DNA of 64,000 nucleotides from Aurelia coerulea (taxonomy: Eukaryota > Cnidaria > Scyphozoa > Semaeostomeae > Ulmaridae), in contig CM076959.1 of NCBI GenBank assembly GCA_039566865.1, positions 13,065,501-13,129,500 of the forward strand. The letters run 5' to 3'. This document shows, in pieces, positions 32,569 to 43,292 of this stretch. Position 1 is the first letter of the stretch. Every line of letters begins with the position of its first letter. Both the position numbers and the translations under genes were made by a program. The notes under the pieces were generated by a model. The model saw nothing but the letters and a program-made list of their open reading frames with translations, ran no database searches and had not been told where the DNA came from.

Positions 32569-33473
32569 CAGGCGCGGATCTAGACCGGGTTGAACGGTTT
32601 GCACAGACCGGTCAGATTTTCAGAGTAATGAATATTTTCATTTTGTCTCTAAACTTTAATCATCTGCGTGAAATTAGCCTGACTAGTAGACGAAACGAGA
32701 ATACAAGTTCCTCCTTTGGTCCGAGTCAGGCTACGTGAAATGGGCATTATGCGAAGGCGCAATATTGAATGTCAGTAGTACCCATGGTAGTACCCACTTA
32801 TCGATGATCAATGCAAGTTATCTTTTCAATGCAACGTAATCCTCGCTAATTGAGTGAGGAAAGCCGTCAGCAAGGCAGCGTTTGTTATTTCAATACGAAT
32901 ATTGTCTTACTCATAAAGGAATTTAGTGTTGCGCAAGGGAAGGAAATTCTGACCCGGTCACCCATTCATTTTGAGCTTCTGACCCGGTCAGAACTCGGTC
33001 AAACCCGCTCAAAGTTGCGCAAGGCAGCTGCATAGGTTTTAGTCAAACACCGTACAATATGCTTCAGTATTGTCAGTCAATAGACGTTCGAAGTTTGTCA
33101 TTTGCGATCTCCAGATGGCTGCAAATCTGCAAATCTCGAGAAATTCGTGCTGTTTTTCGTGATAATGCTGTAGAAAGATTTACTATGATATATTAATGGA
33201 TACAAAATTACAGTGCACTTATTGAGGGTAGTTTCGGGCATAAAAAATAAGAAACCTAAGTTGTTGCATGGCCGTAGAATTGCATTGCTACAGGATTTAT
33301 TGAAAGTAGGCGTTTCATTTGCACAAGGGCGTTGCCTAAGAAGAAAGGGCGTTTCCCAAGAAGCAAAAGGGCGTGGCTCAAACATTTTTCCGGGGGCTTC
33401 GCCCCCGGACCCCCAATTTCATTGCGCCTTCGGCGCAACAAACCGGTCACCGAAATAGCTGGATCCGCGCCTG
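32569..33473. mobile_element. hAT-like element, CAGGCGCGGATC ends, 5-bp TSD TAGAG
   Basis: Inverted ends CAGGCGCGGATCTAG and GCTGGATCCGCGCCTG with TAGAG on both sides (32564-32568, 33474-33478). Near the right end is a G/C hairpin of the form GGGGGC-TTCG-CCCCC after AAGGGCGTGG, shared with other elements here. Confidence 0.82.
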
Positions 33474-33649
33474 TAGAGAGCTCTTCCTATCCTCTAAATC
33501 CTTCTTCGGTAATCTTTATCCATTCTAATGTTGATGGTACGTTGTATGTAATTGCTTAGAATTGTATTTAGGGTTGGTTGATAAATAATGAATGCAACTG
33601 AAGTTGAACAGAAAGAAAACTGCATCAATTATCTAGGAGCCTCGGAGCC

Positions 33650-34075
33650 AGTAATTACATTTTGGACACTTTGGGTACTGGGGACATGCCGAAGGTGTTG
33701 TGGCGCAGTGGTGTACTCCTCTGACTTTGCAGCCAGAAAAGTCAGGCGGAGTGGGTTCGATAACCGGTAGGACCCCACCACTTGAGCGTCATGACAAGGG
33801 GTCGTGGACTCGATTAGGTCTGCTCTCTTTCTGCGATCTCGGCGCTTGGCGCTGAAAAACGCAACTTCACCTTCACCTACATCGCCCGGAACTTTTCATT
33901 TTCACTATTTTAGTACACGAACAGTATCTGTCATAGCTATATGAGGCGAAAAGTCAAAAGAACAAAACAATATCGATGTCCACGATTTTAATATCAGGAA
34001 CGGTATATGCATTTGATTTTTGGGAGGCACTTCCCAAACTAAAATCTGGTCAAGTACCCCCTAGGGATCAGATAC
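33650..34075. mobile_element. GGTACGGGGACATGCC-type MITE interrupted by a SINE
   Basis: GGGTACTGGGGACATGCC lies on the left; AAATCTGGTCAAGTACCCCC on the right. The same ends occur at 37506-37776 without interruption. A SINE of family 2 sits at 33693-33878. Confidence 0.7.
33693..33878 (+). mobile_element. tRNA-derived SINE, family 2
   Basis: Head TGTGGCGCAGTGGTGTAC (box A-like) and GGGTTCGATAACC (box B). The body has GAGCGTCATGACAAGGGGTC, CTCGATTAGGTCT and CGGCGCTTGGCGCT and ends CACCTTCACCT. Other copies: 35116-35312 (minus) and 62325-62988. Confidence 0.85.
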
Positions 34076-34110
34076 CTTTGATTGACCTCCAATATAACTT
34101 GACCAAGACA

Positions 34111-34432
34111 TAGGCTTCGGCTTTAGGCTTTAGGCTTTACTTAGGCTTTAGGCTTTAGGCACAGGGACCCCCCCCCCCCCAATGATAAGGCCCCGTAGCC
34201 TTCTCTGTGATTGTGAAGTCATGACGTAATGCCCTTAATCATAAATCGAAAGCGAGGCGAGCGAACCAAATCGAAAATGTAAGGGCATTAAGTCATGGCT
34301 TCACAATCACAGAGGAGGCTACGGGGCCTTATCATTGGGGGCGGGGGGGGGAATTATTCAATTTCCTGGGGTCCCTGTGCTTTAGGCTTTAGACTTTAGG
34401 CTTTAGGCTTTAGGCTTTAGGCTTTAGGCCCT
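34111..34432. repeat. interstitial (TTTAGGC)n array split by a foldback MITE
   Basis: About six units to the left of 34161 and about eight to the right of 34378, some degenerate. TTTAGGC is telomere-like in composition, but I have no evidence of telomeric origin. Confidence 0.85.
34161..34378. mobile_element. 218-bp palindromic MITE
   Basis: Ends ACAGGGACCCCCCCC and its inverse. Arms ATAAGGCCCCGTAGCC and GGCTACGGGGCCTTAT, plus TGTGATTGTGAAG/CTTCACAATCACA, leave only a short loop (about 34237-34280). Confidence 0.88.
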
Positions 34433-34455
34433 CGCCGGGAACTTAGACGGGGACG

Positions 34456-34791
34456 TTATCTGAATAAGTAATTTCCAACGTAAATTATTTTCAACACAAA
34501 ATTCAATTTAATGAATTTATCGCATCGTTCTATTCTATTTACATACTTAGAAATTTGTATCTGGTTGATTTCACAGCTGCTCAATTTTACTTCAAAATAG
34601 TTCCAACATAGGATGTAGAATATTTTCCAAATGATATCTGTTGCTCGCCGAAAATAAACATTTTGTAAGCAAACGGGATGTAAAAGCACTCTTGTAAAGA
34701 GCATGTGATACAACACTTTCAAACATAAAGAAATGTTGATGTTAGTTTTTGCGTTGTTTACAGATGCGGTTTTTGCATATTCTACAATCAC
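34456..34791 (-). repeat. unclassified repeat with a 111-codon open frame, copy 1
   Basis: An open minus-strand frame (VLYHMLFTRVLLHPVCLQNV) is repeated in inverse orientation at 56090-56375, where stops break it. It is probably a transposon fragment; no domain recognised. Confidence 0.5.
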
Positions 34792-34879
34792 AAAATACCG
34801 CTAAAGTTTTACTTTTCAAACCAAATCTAAATCCAAATTCAAATCAAATCCATATCCAACGATATTTCAGGTAATGTTT

Positions 34880-35515
34880 CTAGGTCTTAAAAAGCACCAA
34901 AAATTATCTTTGGAAATCAATGGAGAAGCTATAACCACCTCCAAAGAGGTGAAATGGTGTCACAATTAACTCGAAACTGAACTTCAACAGCCATGTCAAA
35001 GCTCTATGTCTGAAAGCCAGTCGACAAGTGAGAGCATTTGCTAAGGTTGCTAACTATCTAGATTTCCAAAAGCAAAATAAGTGTGTTGATCTATTATTGT
35101 ATCAACTTTCAAGTGAAGGTGAAGGCGAAGTTGCATTTTTTTAGCGCCAAGCGCTGGGATCTCAGAAGTAAAGAAGACCTAATCAAGTCCACACGACCCC
35201 TTGTCATGACGCTCAAATGGTGGGGCTCTACCGGGTATCGAACCCAGTACACCTCATTGTTCTGGCTGCACAGCCAGAGGATAACTGTACACCACTGCGC
35301 CACAAAACCTTCGTCGCGCCACAAGTATTGCCCATCGATTTGGCTTTTCTTCGAAAAAACATCAAATGACAACATAGATAGAGTGCACAAAAGAGCTGCT
35401 ACTTGCCGATCATGAATCCACATTTGAAGTTTGGCTGGCAAAGAACAATGAAACAACTATTCACATCCAAAACCTTCGTGTGTTTATGATTGAGATCGGC
35501 AGTGGCGAAGCTGGC
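34880..35515 (+). pseudogene. LINE RT C-terminal remnant split by a SINE
   Basis: The left part reads VTINSKLNFNSHVKALCLKA and RQVRAFAKVANYL. After the SINE (35116-35312) the reading resumes with KTSNDNIDRVHKRA and ESTFEVWLAKNNETTIHIQN. It belongs to the same family as 4890-5378. Confidence 0.78.
35116..35312 (-). mobile_element. tRNA-derived SINE, family 2, minus copy
   Basis: On the minus strand: TTTTGTGGCGCAGTGGTGTA and GGGTTCGATACCC, ending CACCTTCAC. Inserted in a LINE remnant. Confidence 0.85.
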
Positions 35516-35857
35516 TAATGATGGTAGGTCATGCTCTGCGCCGAAGGCTTACGGGTGAAGCAATTTGTGCTGTGTAGCGCGGACAGCGCGCCGTATAGCC
35601 TATATACGGCGCAAGTAGCGTGGAGCTGGAAAAACTTGTGAGGCCTCGCCCCTTTTCCTGCCTGGAAACGCCCGTCTATTTCGTCATCATTTCTTTTGTT
35701 TCAATGCGACTCGTGCTATGAAAAAGGAGCATGACCTTGGGTTTAGAACTGACGCAAGGGCCTGGGTAAAATAAGATCCAGCCAATCAAATCATTGTTAT
35801 GTTTATTATTATGATGACTGAGGTCCTGCTATTTCAGATCCACAGGACCTAACATAG

Positions 35858-36108
35858 GGAACCAGTACGGAAAACAGCGAAATTTGACCATAACTTCAAA
35901 GTGGAGGCTACAAAATTAGTATAGAAACCCTATGATAGTTCCTGCTTCCTGAATCGAGCAGGAATTAGCACAGGGAACCAGTCCCGAACCAGTACGGAAA
36001 ACAGCGAAATTTGACCATAACTTCAAAGTGGAGGCTACAAAATTAGTATAGAAACCCTATGATAGTTCCTGCTTCCTGAATCAAGCAGGAGTTAACACAG
36101 GGGACAAA
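35858..36108. repeat. tandem duplication, 127-bp unit, two copies
   Basis: GAACCAGTACGGAAAACAGC begins copies about 127 bp apart. The two units are almost identical, so the duplication is recent. No ORF. Confidence 0.9.
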
Positions 36109-36299
36109 GGTACCAAAAGATCGAGAAGTGGAGGTTTATTATGTGATCATGTGATCATGTACTGTAACATCAATGTTACGATTTTATAGAATGTTAAAAA
36201 ATATTCATATCTCTGAAAATTTATCATGCTGAGCACTACCAGCATGACCGCTATCAGCATGACCGAAATCATCCCACCCTCCAGGCTATCAGCTGTCAT

Positions 36300-36890
36300 T
36301 TTTCATTTTCATTTTAAATTATTTATACACAATATCCCTTCACCATAATAAAACTACAAAAAACATACAATGCAATTAATCAATATATTTATATAAACAA
36401 AAAGAAAAACATCGAGGGCTAAAGATTATATTGCTGTTCTCCCAGGGAGTTGTGTTTCAAATTGCTTTCAGCTCATCAAATGTATTTTTAGTTGTTTTTT
36501 GAATCGACACAAGGTAGGTAGTTCCCTGATATTTAAAGGGATTTCATTCCAGACCTTAAGAGCTGAATAGGAAAATCCTTTTTTGGCATACTCCAGATTG
36601 TACCTTGGAATCTGAAGATCTCTACAGAACCGCGTGTTATAACTGGAGTATTGGGATCTTTGTTGAAATTTGTTCCAGATATTTTCCGGGCTGAGTCTGT
36701 TCATGATCTTATAGGCCATAACTGCACGATCAAACGTGACAAGTTGTCCAACCTGAAGGAAATTATTCGACCATTCATCTTTTATCCTGGACGTATCGAT
36801 CATGGAAATGGCTCTGTTTTGAAGACGTTGAAGGGACTCCTTTCTTGAATTAGAGAGGCTACCCCAGATTACATCTGCATATCGCATGTG
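36300..36890 (-). pseudogene. LINE RT C-terminal remnant
   Basis: Open minus-strand frame 36887-36468: ADVIWGSLSNSRKESLQRLQ, ADVIWG and LQRLQNRA being typical of the RT tail, then SYSALKVWNEIPLNIR. 5'-truncated; 36300-36467 is its 3' end. Confidence 0.8.
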
Positions 36891-36893
36891 ACT

Positions 36894-37295
36894 TGTGGGA
36901 TGAAATCTGCGTGTGTTTATATGTAATTTTCATCCCACCTTCCAGCATTTTCATCCCACCTCCCAGCCCACGGTTTTCAGACAATAACAATCGTAATTGG
37001 TGTTTGGCGCCAGCAGCGATTAGGTTTCCCTTTGTTTTCATATTGGCGCGTGCGCAAGGCAGACGATTTCATCCCACCTTCCAGCTTTTCATCCCACCTT
37101 CCAGCGTTTATATGGAGAATTTTCATCCCACTTCAGTGAGATCCCACCTCTGGTAGAGTGGGATCTCACCTAGCCGGGCTGGCTCATTTTCCATATAAAC
37201 GCAAGATGAAAATTACAAGGAATCGTATAGAAGGGTGGGATCTCACCTTTCAGCTCACAGGCTGGAAGATGGGATGATTTTCCCCATATAAACAG
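36894..37295. mobile_element. MITE with repeated CATCCCACCTTCCAGC motifs
   Basis: TTCATCCCACCTTCCAGC repeats on the left and the inverse GGCTGGAAGATGGGATGA on the right; GTTTATATG/CATATAAAC is also inverted. No ORF. Confidence 0.75.
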
Positions 37296-37309
37296 GCCCT
37301 AAGATATAC

Positions 37310-37880
37310 AAAATGCTTGACTGTACTAATCCGTCCTTCATGCAGGAGTGTCCTTTTTTTAAAAAGGACACCAAATATTGCCAAAGGGCGAAAAATTTAT
37401 TGTAAATCCCTGCACTGAAAAGTATCATGTTTGGCATTGATTCGATCAAGTTTCGAGGCAGCCTCTTATGGAACAGCATGCCTGATTTAATACAGAGCGC
37501 CTGGCGGGGGGGGGGAGTACTCACATATTTTGGGTACGGGGACATGCCATCGGGAAGGATATCGATTTATCGATTTTCACAAGTTTGGTATAAGGAACGG
37601 TATCGATTTTCACGATTTTGGGATAAGGAATGATTTTGGAATACTTTTTCGGAAAATTGGTATAAGGTCGGGTATACTTTTTCGCAAAATCGGTATAAGG
37701 AACGGGTATGTTTTTGAAGCTTTGATGGCACGTCCCCGACCAAAACCTGGTCAAGTGCCCCCTCCTCCCCCCCCCCCCGAAGAGCGCTTCATCAACTTTT
37801 CTTATACAAGAGAAAAATCAAATATTGGAGTGGAGAAAAATGCCAGTGTAAGATTTGTAGATAATGATTATTAGCATGTT
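37310..37880 (+). pseudogene. LINE RT tail split by a G-run MITE
   Basis: SIKFRGSLLWNSMPDLIQSA precedes the MITE and EERFINFSYTREKSN follows. The MITE at 37506-37776 separates them. Confidence 0.65.
37506..37776. mobile_element. G-run MITE, GGGGGGTACT ends
   Basis: GGGTACGGGGACATGCCATC on the left and GATGGCACGTCCCCGACC on the right, with internal repeats of ATCGATTTTCAC and GGTATAAGGAACGG. Outer G and C runs are inverted. Confidence 0.8.
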
Positions 37881-38375
37881 ATATTACATTGTATTATATG
37901 TCTCTTTTTCTTGAAAAGCTCCATTTATTTTTCTTTTCTTACCGTTCATAATCGTTCAAGCGTATAATCACACGAAAAGACATACACCGGTGCTTGCTTG
38001 TTCAGTGCCATAATCTTAACAAAACCGGTAAGCACTTTAAAAATACACAATACCTCAGTCTCATTCTGGAGTAAATATGTGTCATAACCAAACCCTTAGA
38101 TAAAGACAATGCAATTCCAAGCAATTGACTGAATAAGTATACATAACGATACAAGCTCCATAACACACCCAATGAAGAGCAAGACGAAGGTCAGAAACGA
38201 CTTGCAGACGAAAGTCCACTTTGGCGACAGAAAGGATCGTGGCTAGGTCTTTAACCATCATTTGCGTAATTGTTTTTCTAAGATTTGAGGATTATGCTTG
38301 ATAGTGCATTTTGGGACACCCAGCACGGAATTCCAGTACAGTTAAAGTTGTAAATGCAGTTCATATATCATTAAA

Positions 38376-38856
38376 TTAGCCCGACCATGCTTCAATTCCC
38401 ATAAACCAATCAATCCACGTTTGTGGTCTCGCCATCTGAAACCATCTGGTCGTCCCATTAAAACATATATTCTTTGCAGTTTTGTAGAGCTTGATACCAG
38501 CAGCATTGAATACATGCATTTCGTAATACTTTCTTCCATCCATGTAGCAGCCTCGTCGCTTGCTCAGGCAGCCAGAAACTCTTTGCCAGCTCGCTTTAAG
38601 TGCCAAGCAGGATGTTGCCAAAGCCTTGGAGGGTTTTCTGTCAATACAGATTATAACTTCGCATCTGTAATTGATCGACGACATCGACTTGATTGCGATG
38701 ATCTGGCCATCAAGGAGTTGGTTAGAGCAGAGTGGTGCAAGATGGGTACTAGGTGTCCAGTGCAAGTCACAGGTGGCGTTTGAACCATGCACCTCGCATC
38801 TATTGGAACTTTGGAGGATGATAACTATCACCAAGAACAGTACAGTCTTCATTTTA
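38376..38856 (-). CDS. gene A: eight-cysteine secreted protein, coding exon
   Basis: The ATG at 38852 opens a 158-residue protein starting MKTVLFLVIVIILQ, a clear signal peptide. The mature part has the framework C-x13-C-x21-C-x4-C-x12-C-x12-C-x6-C-x27-C, with GQI after the second Cys, SGCLSKRRGC, EMHVFNA and a C-terminal MGIEAWSG. I do not recognise the family; the even number of cysteines suggests four disulphides and an extracellular role. An acceptor AATTTCTAG precedes the ATG. A non-coding first exon (39379 to about 39473) and TATA box (39499-39505) are inferred from the duplicate gene B. Unlike B, its exon 1 has no in-frame ATG. Differences from B are mostly substitutions that keep the frame. 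Confidence 0.82.
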
Positions 38857-39378
38857 CTAGAAATTAATTTAGGTGAAGATAAGAGTGAAGTTGTAACTCG
38901 AAGGGAGGGGGGGGGGGGGAATGTCACTTTGCTACATATTTCTGCTCACTGCCATATTAGAGACTTTCAGAAACTATGGTTTTCTTTAAAACTGTACCGT
39001 TTTCCCTCTGTCAGTTTAGCATTTACGATGAGTAAAAAATTTGTTTATCAGAACTTCTAACGAATTCCTTCGATGAAAAGAAAGACACTGTGATTATGAC
39101 AATAATCAAGTTATCAGAAATCGCTGAAATATAGAATTATAGCCAAGTACCTAAGCTTCATTTCAAGCCGTTAAATCAAATAGAAGATGCATTAAACATT
39201 TGTACAATCTATTTAAAGAATTGATGCTTACACTTAATAGGAATAAAATCTCAAATTAGATGTCCCATGAAAATGTCTTCTAACAAAAAGAATTAAATCA
39301 CACGTGACATCCAACTTGAGACAGACTTTAGTTGTTTGCAAGAAAGAAACATTTAATACTTACTTAATGATTACTTAC

Positions 39379-39473
39379 AAATATATCAATGATGCCAAAA
39401 CTTTCCTACTCTGCTGATTTCTCCTTAGAACTTCAATTTGTCGTAAGAACGGTAATCGATTTTTAGTCAAATG
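39379..39473 (-). other. gene A 5' non-coding exon (inferred)
   Basis: The donor ATTTGTAAGT at its end matches gene B. The 5' end is placed about 30 bases after the TATA box. The base triplet that is ATG in gene B reads TTT here. Confidence 0.5.
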
Positions 39474-39498
39474 AAAGGTAATCGACCAAAAGTAAAGC

Positions 39499-39505
39499 TT
39501 TTATA
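39499..39505 (-). promoter_or_regulatory. TATA box of gene A
   Basis: TATAAAA on the minus strand, conserved with gene B (GTATAAAAGCTTTA in both). Confidence 0.6.
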
Positions 39506-39839
39506 CAGCTGTCGTGAATTTACTTTAAATGTTTACATTTTAAAACGTTTGCATGCAAGCACGAAGATGTTGTGGCAATCAAAAAAGCAAACAGGTTGCA
39601 AAAAAAAGCAAAGGTGAAGAATCTTGAACAAACAAACAAAGAGAAATTGGCTAAGGACAATAAGAATGCAGATATGGTCATGTAGCTCTAGAGTAGCGTC
39701 GCCCATTATGGCCGGTCGCCCATTATGGCCGGCTAGCAAGAGAAATTAAGTTTCAGTGAACTGACGACTAGTAATAAAATCGCAATTGCAAGGAAAATCT
39801 TCGCTGACATCGGTTTTATACCGTGGCTGATTTGGAAAA

Positions 39840-40792
39840 TATGCCGCCATTTTCGAAAAACGCGGCAAAAATTGCGGTGAATTCTATCAATTGCGGCAAA
39901 AATTATCTTTATATTTTGTAATTTTAGTCCGCATTTTATACATGTGGTCGGTATTTCATCAAGTTGGGGCATATAAGATACGGCAAAAATGGCGGTGAAA
40001 TGTGCGGCAACACATTACAAAGTGCGGCCGCATCATATAATGTGCGGCCACATTTTACAATGTGTGGCCGCATACTTTACCGCCAATTTTGCCGAGTTTT
40101 GTCGATCCAATTTTCAGTTTCCCGCCGGTAATCTTAAACTGCTTGCAGAAACGCTACACCACGCAGTTCTTTGGGCAAATTTTGAAATGTAATAAACTTC
40201 ACAATCCTAATCAAATGCAGAGGTAAAGCCGACGGGTGTAGCCGACTGGGACCTTCAGTAATCAGTATGATACAAAATTTCTTGGAGAAGAAAATTACTT
40301 CTGCAGGACTTAAGAGATTTCTTGAAAACAACGCCATGGTTTCTGTCAGACGTCTTTAAGATTTCCAGGCAGAAATATGCATATGTCCCCCATCTATGGA
40401 AACAATGAACAAACGTACTCGTTTAATTTAGCAAGGCAATGACATCAAAATTATGTCTTATCAAACATCAGGCAGGGGTTCCCTCCCTTTCACAAATGCT
40501 TTCTGTCTACTCTCAGGCTTTTTATATTTCTTTAAAAAGGCACAGCTCCATAGAACGCATTTTATAAGTTACTGACTGCACAACACAATGAAATACCTTC
40601 TCTGAGGTACTTTGCAGACCACGAGGAACAAATTCTTCGTTGAAAAGTGCGGCCGCATATTTACAAAAACGCGGCTAAAATCACGGTAAAACATGCGGCC
40701 GCATGTTACAATGTGGGGCCGCGTTTTCTAACATGCGGCCGCACATTTCACCGTAAATTTTACAGCGTTTTTCGAAAATAGCGGCATAGGGT
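39840..40792. mobile_element. foldback element rich in GCGGCCGC palindromes
   Basis: ATGCCGCCATTTTCGAAAAA on the left and its inverse TTTTTCGAAAATAGCGGCAT on the right. Inner blocks repeat TGCGGCCGCA and AATTGCGGTG/CACCGTAAATT. Confidence 0.78.
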
Positions 40793-40909
40793 AGGGTGAG
40801 GTAATGTGGGTCTACGGGGTAAAGTGGGTCTTCTGAGCTTTTCGCTAGAAATATCCTTCCTCGTTAAATGGAAGAAAGGCTGGCTATTTTTCTTTTAATG
40901 TCTACATAA

Positions 40910-41692
40910 CAGGCCCGTAGCACCTATTGGGGCCGGTCGGGCCCGGCCCCCCCCCAATAAATTCCAGAAGTTGAATTTTTTATTCTTCATAATAACATAG
41001 AAAACTGATCATCAGTGACAGGCCCTTGTCACTGAAGCGAGTCAAGACCTATCTAAGTTCAACAGGATTCAACAACAGCAAACTACCGCCTCAACCACCT
41101 GATGTGAAACAGATGGAATCAGGGAATGCATTCTAAGCCAAACTAAAGAATGATTCTTCAAAAATGTTCCTCATGCTTCAACTCATAAGAGAACTGTCAC
41201 GCCATCAAAGATTCCTTGTCGCTAATGGCAAGCATGATATTGGGAGATGCATTCTAAGCCAAAGTAAAGGGCGTGGCCCCAAAATTTTCCTGGGGGCTTC
41301 CCCCAGACCCCCTCATTTCAATTCCACCCGTTTAATTTACTTTGGCCATGCCATGGCTTTCGTAGGACGCCATGAAAATTGTGTGATGACTTTTGTAAAT
41401 CAAATATCAAGTAAATCTTACGCAATGCTCTCGACAAATTATTCTTATTCTACCGTAGTTTGATTTTAGCTAACCTGTTTGAAATATATTTGGATTCGTA
41501 AATTTCCTATTTTCTTCAGGACCTCCGATCATAAAATGCCCTTTCAGCAATGCACAGAAGGGTGTTGCCAAAAGAAAAGAGGGCATTGACCGAGCAATTC
41601 TCCCGGGGGCTTCGCCCTCGAACCCCCGGAAGCTTTACCCCTTCGGTGTGAATTAGTGCCCCTCCAATCTGAAAAACGCTCCTACGGGCCTG
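40910..41692. mobile_element. hAT-like element, CAGGCCCGTAG ends, 5-bp TSD CATAA
   Basis: Inverted ends CAGGCCCGTAGC and CTACGGGCCTG with CATAA on both sides (40905-40909, 41693-41697). Has two AAGGGCGTGG- or GGGGGCTTC-type hairpin motifs (41265-41330, 41590-41640). Confidence 0.82.
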
Positions 41693-42574
41693 CATAATAA
41701 ACTACCTTTTTACATAAAACATTCGTCTTAGATGCATCTCCAGTCGTTTTATAAAATAACTTTATTGAACGGTCTACTGTGCAAGAATTTCAAAGCCCAG
41801 TAAAACTTTCTCCTGCCACTGTTGTTTTGCTTTTCTCGTCAATCTAATGACCATGAGGTAAGAGTCTGGTCTTTTACGAATAACATAACGTTTGTTTCGA
41901 AGTCATTGACGCTATTGTTCCTTTTATTTTAATTTTTTTACCAGGTGGGGTAATGTGGGCCTACTGAGAATTCAGCCATAATTCAAATTCAACGAAGCCT
42001 TGAGTTGCTTAAAATTTTCGCACTTATATTCATCTTGCCACTTTGTTTTCTGTCTACAATGTGAAAACAGGTTTCCTATTACCGCAGTTGCTGTCTGGTA
42101 ACCAGTAAATTGGAGTAAACATACTGCAAAAATCTTTTTTTGACTGTTATTATCAAATTCGATCACTAACTTGCAAGTCGCAACGATGGTGTGGATCAAA
42201 GCATAATGACCGTAGTTTTATTTTCGTCGTGGGAACGGATTGCTTGCGATAAAAGGCAAAGACTGTGATTTTATTGAATAGAGAACATTTGGGAAATGTA
42301 AGTCCATTAATTTTTTAATCATTTAGCCTTTCATATTCCGATTTAATACACGTTTTGAAAATAGACCCACTTTTCCCGCTCGTCGGAAAAAGTAGGCCTA
42401 TTTTAGTTGCCAAAAGAGAAAATGTTTTAAAAATAGTTAACTGCCTTTGTCAGAGCTGAGATTTTTTCCCAAGAAAGAAGAAGCACTGAATGTCAATTAA
42501 ACGAAACTCTTGAAATGTTTTGCATTTTAGTCTCGTTTTACCAGCTATCTATTTTGAGATTTTGCTATGATTTA

Positions 42575-43292
42575 ATAATAATAATAATAATAATATGATA
42601 AAATGAGGGATAAGGAGGCCATTGGCCTATTAAACCCTTTAGCGTTCGTTTTAAGCGTATTCATAGTTGTACTTCTTGTTACCGCAAAAATCGTCATATA
42701 ATTTCTCAAACTCTATAACTGACTTCGCATTGACTATGGTTGCTGGCAAATTGTTCCATTCGTTTATGACTCTGTTTGAGAAATAGTTCTTCCTCAGGCT
42801 CGACGATGAAGCAAACTTGAAAAGCTTGAGATTGTGTCCTCTCGTAACTGAAGTACTTCGTTCAAAAAATACTTTGCTATCAGTATCGATCATGCCGTGT
42901 AGTATTTTGAAAGTTGTAATCATATCTCCACGTCTTCTTCTATAGCTTAATGTTGGGAGATCGAGGAAAAGTAAGCGTTCCGTGTACGATTTGTTTTTGA
43001 GTTCCTTCACCAACTTTGTTGCTCGTCTTTGCACCGATTCTAATGTCTTAATTTGTTTTACTTTACATGGATTCCAAACTGGCGCACAGTATTCAAGGAT
43101 TGGCCTAACTAGGCTTTTGTAAAGAGCATTGAAGGTCTCTTTGTTGACGAATTTCATGGTTCTTTTAATGGACGCTAAAACACCGCTAGCTTTTTTTGCG
43201 ATTTCTGCGATGTGTTTGTCAAATTTGAATTTGTTGTCAGCTATAATTCCAAGGTCCCGAATTGATTCAACTGATTTAATCATCGTCAACAA
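42575..43292 (-). pseudogene. LINE RT C-terminal domain, 213-codon open frame, (AAT)n tail
   Basis: SIRDLGIIADNKFKFDKHI, LYKSLVRPILEYCAPVWNPC and NRVINEWNNLPATIV are all RT-tail hallmarks. 5'-truncated near 43292; the tail is the microsatellite at 42575-42595. The 213 codons are uninterrupted, so this is a fairly recent copy. Confidence 0.85.

Noticed and set aside
34111..34432. CRISPR-like repeat array
   Set aside because: Units are contiguous 7-mers without spacers, and the genome is eukaryotic.
38421..39060. Plus-strand open frames overlapping gene A
   Set aside because: They are antisense shadows of gene A; the minus frame has the signal peptide and conserved cysteines.
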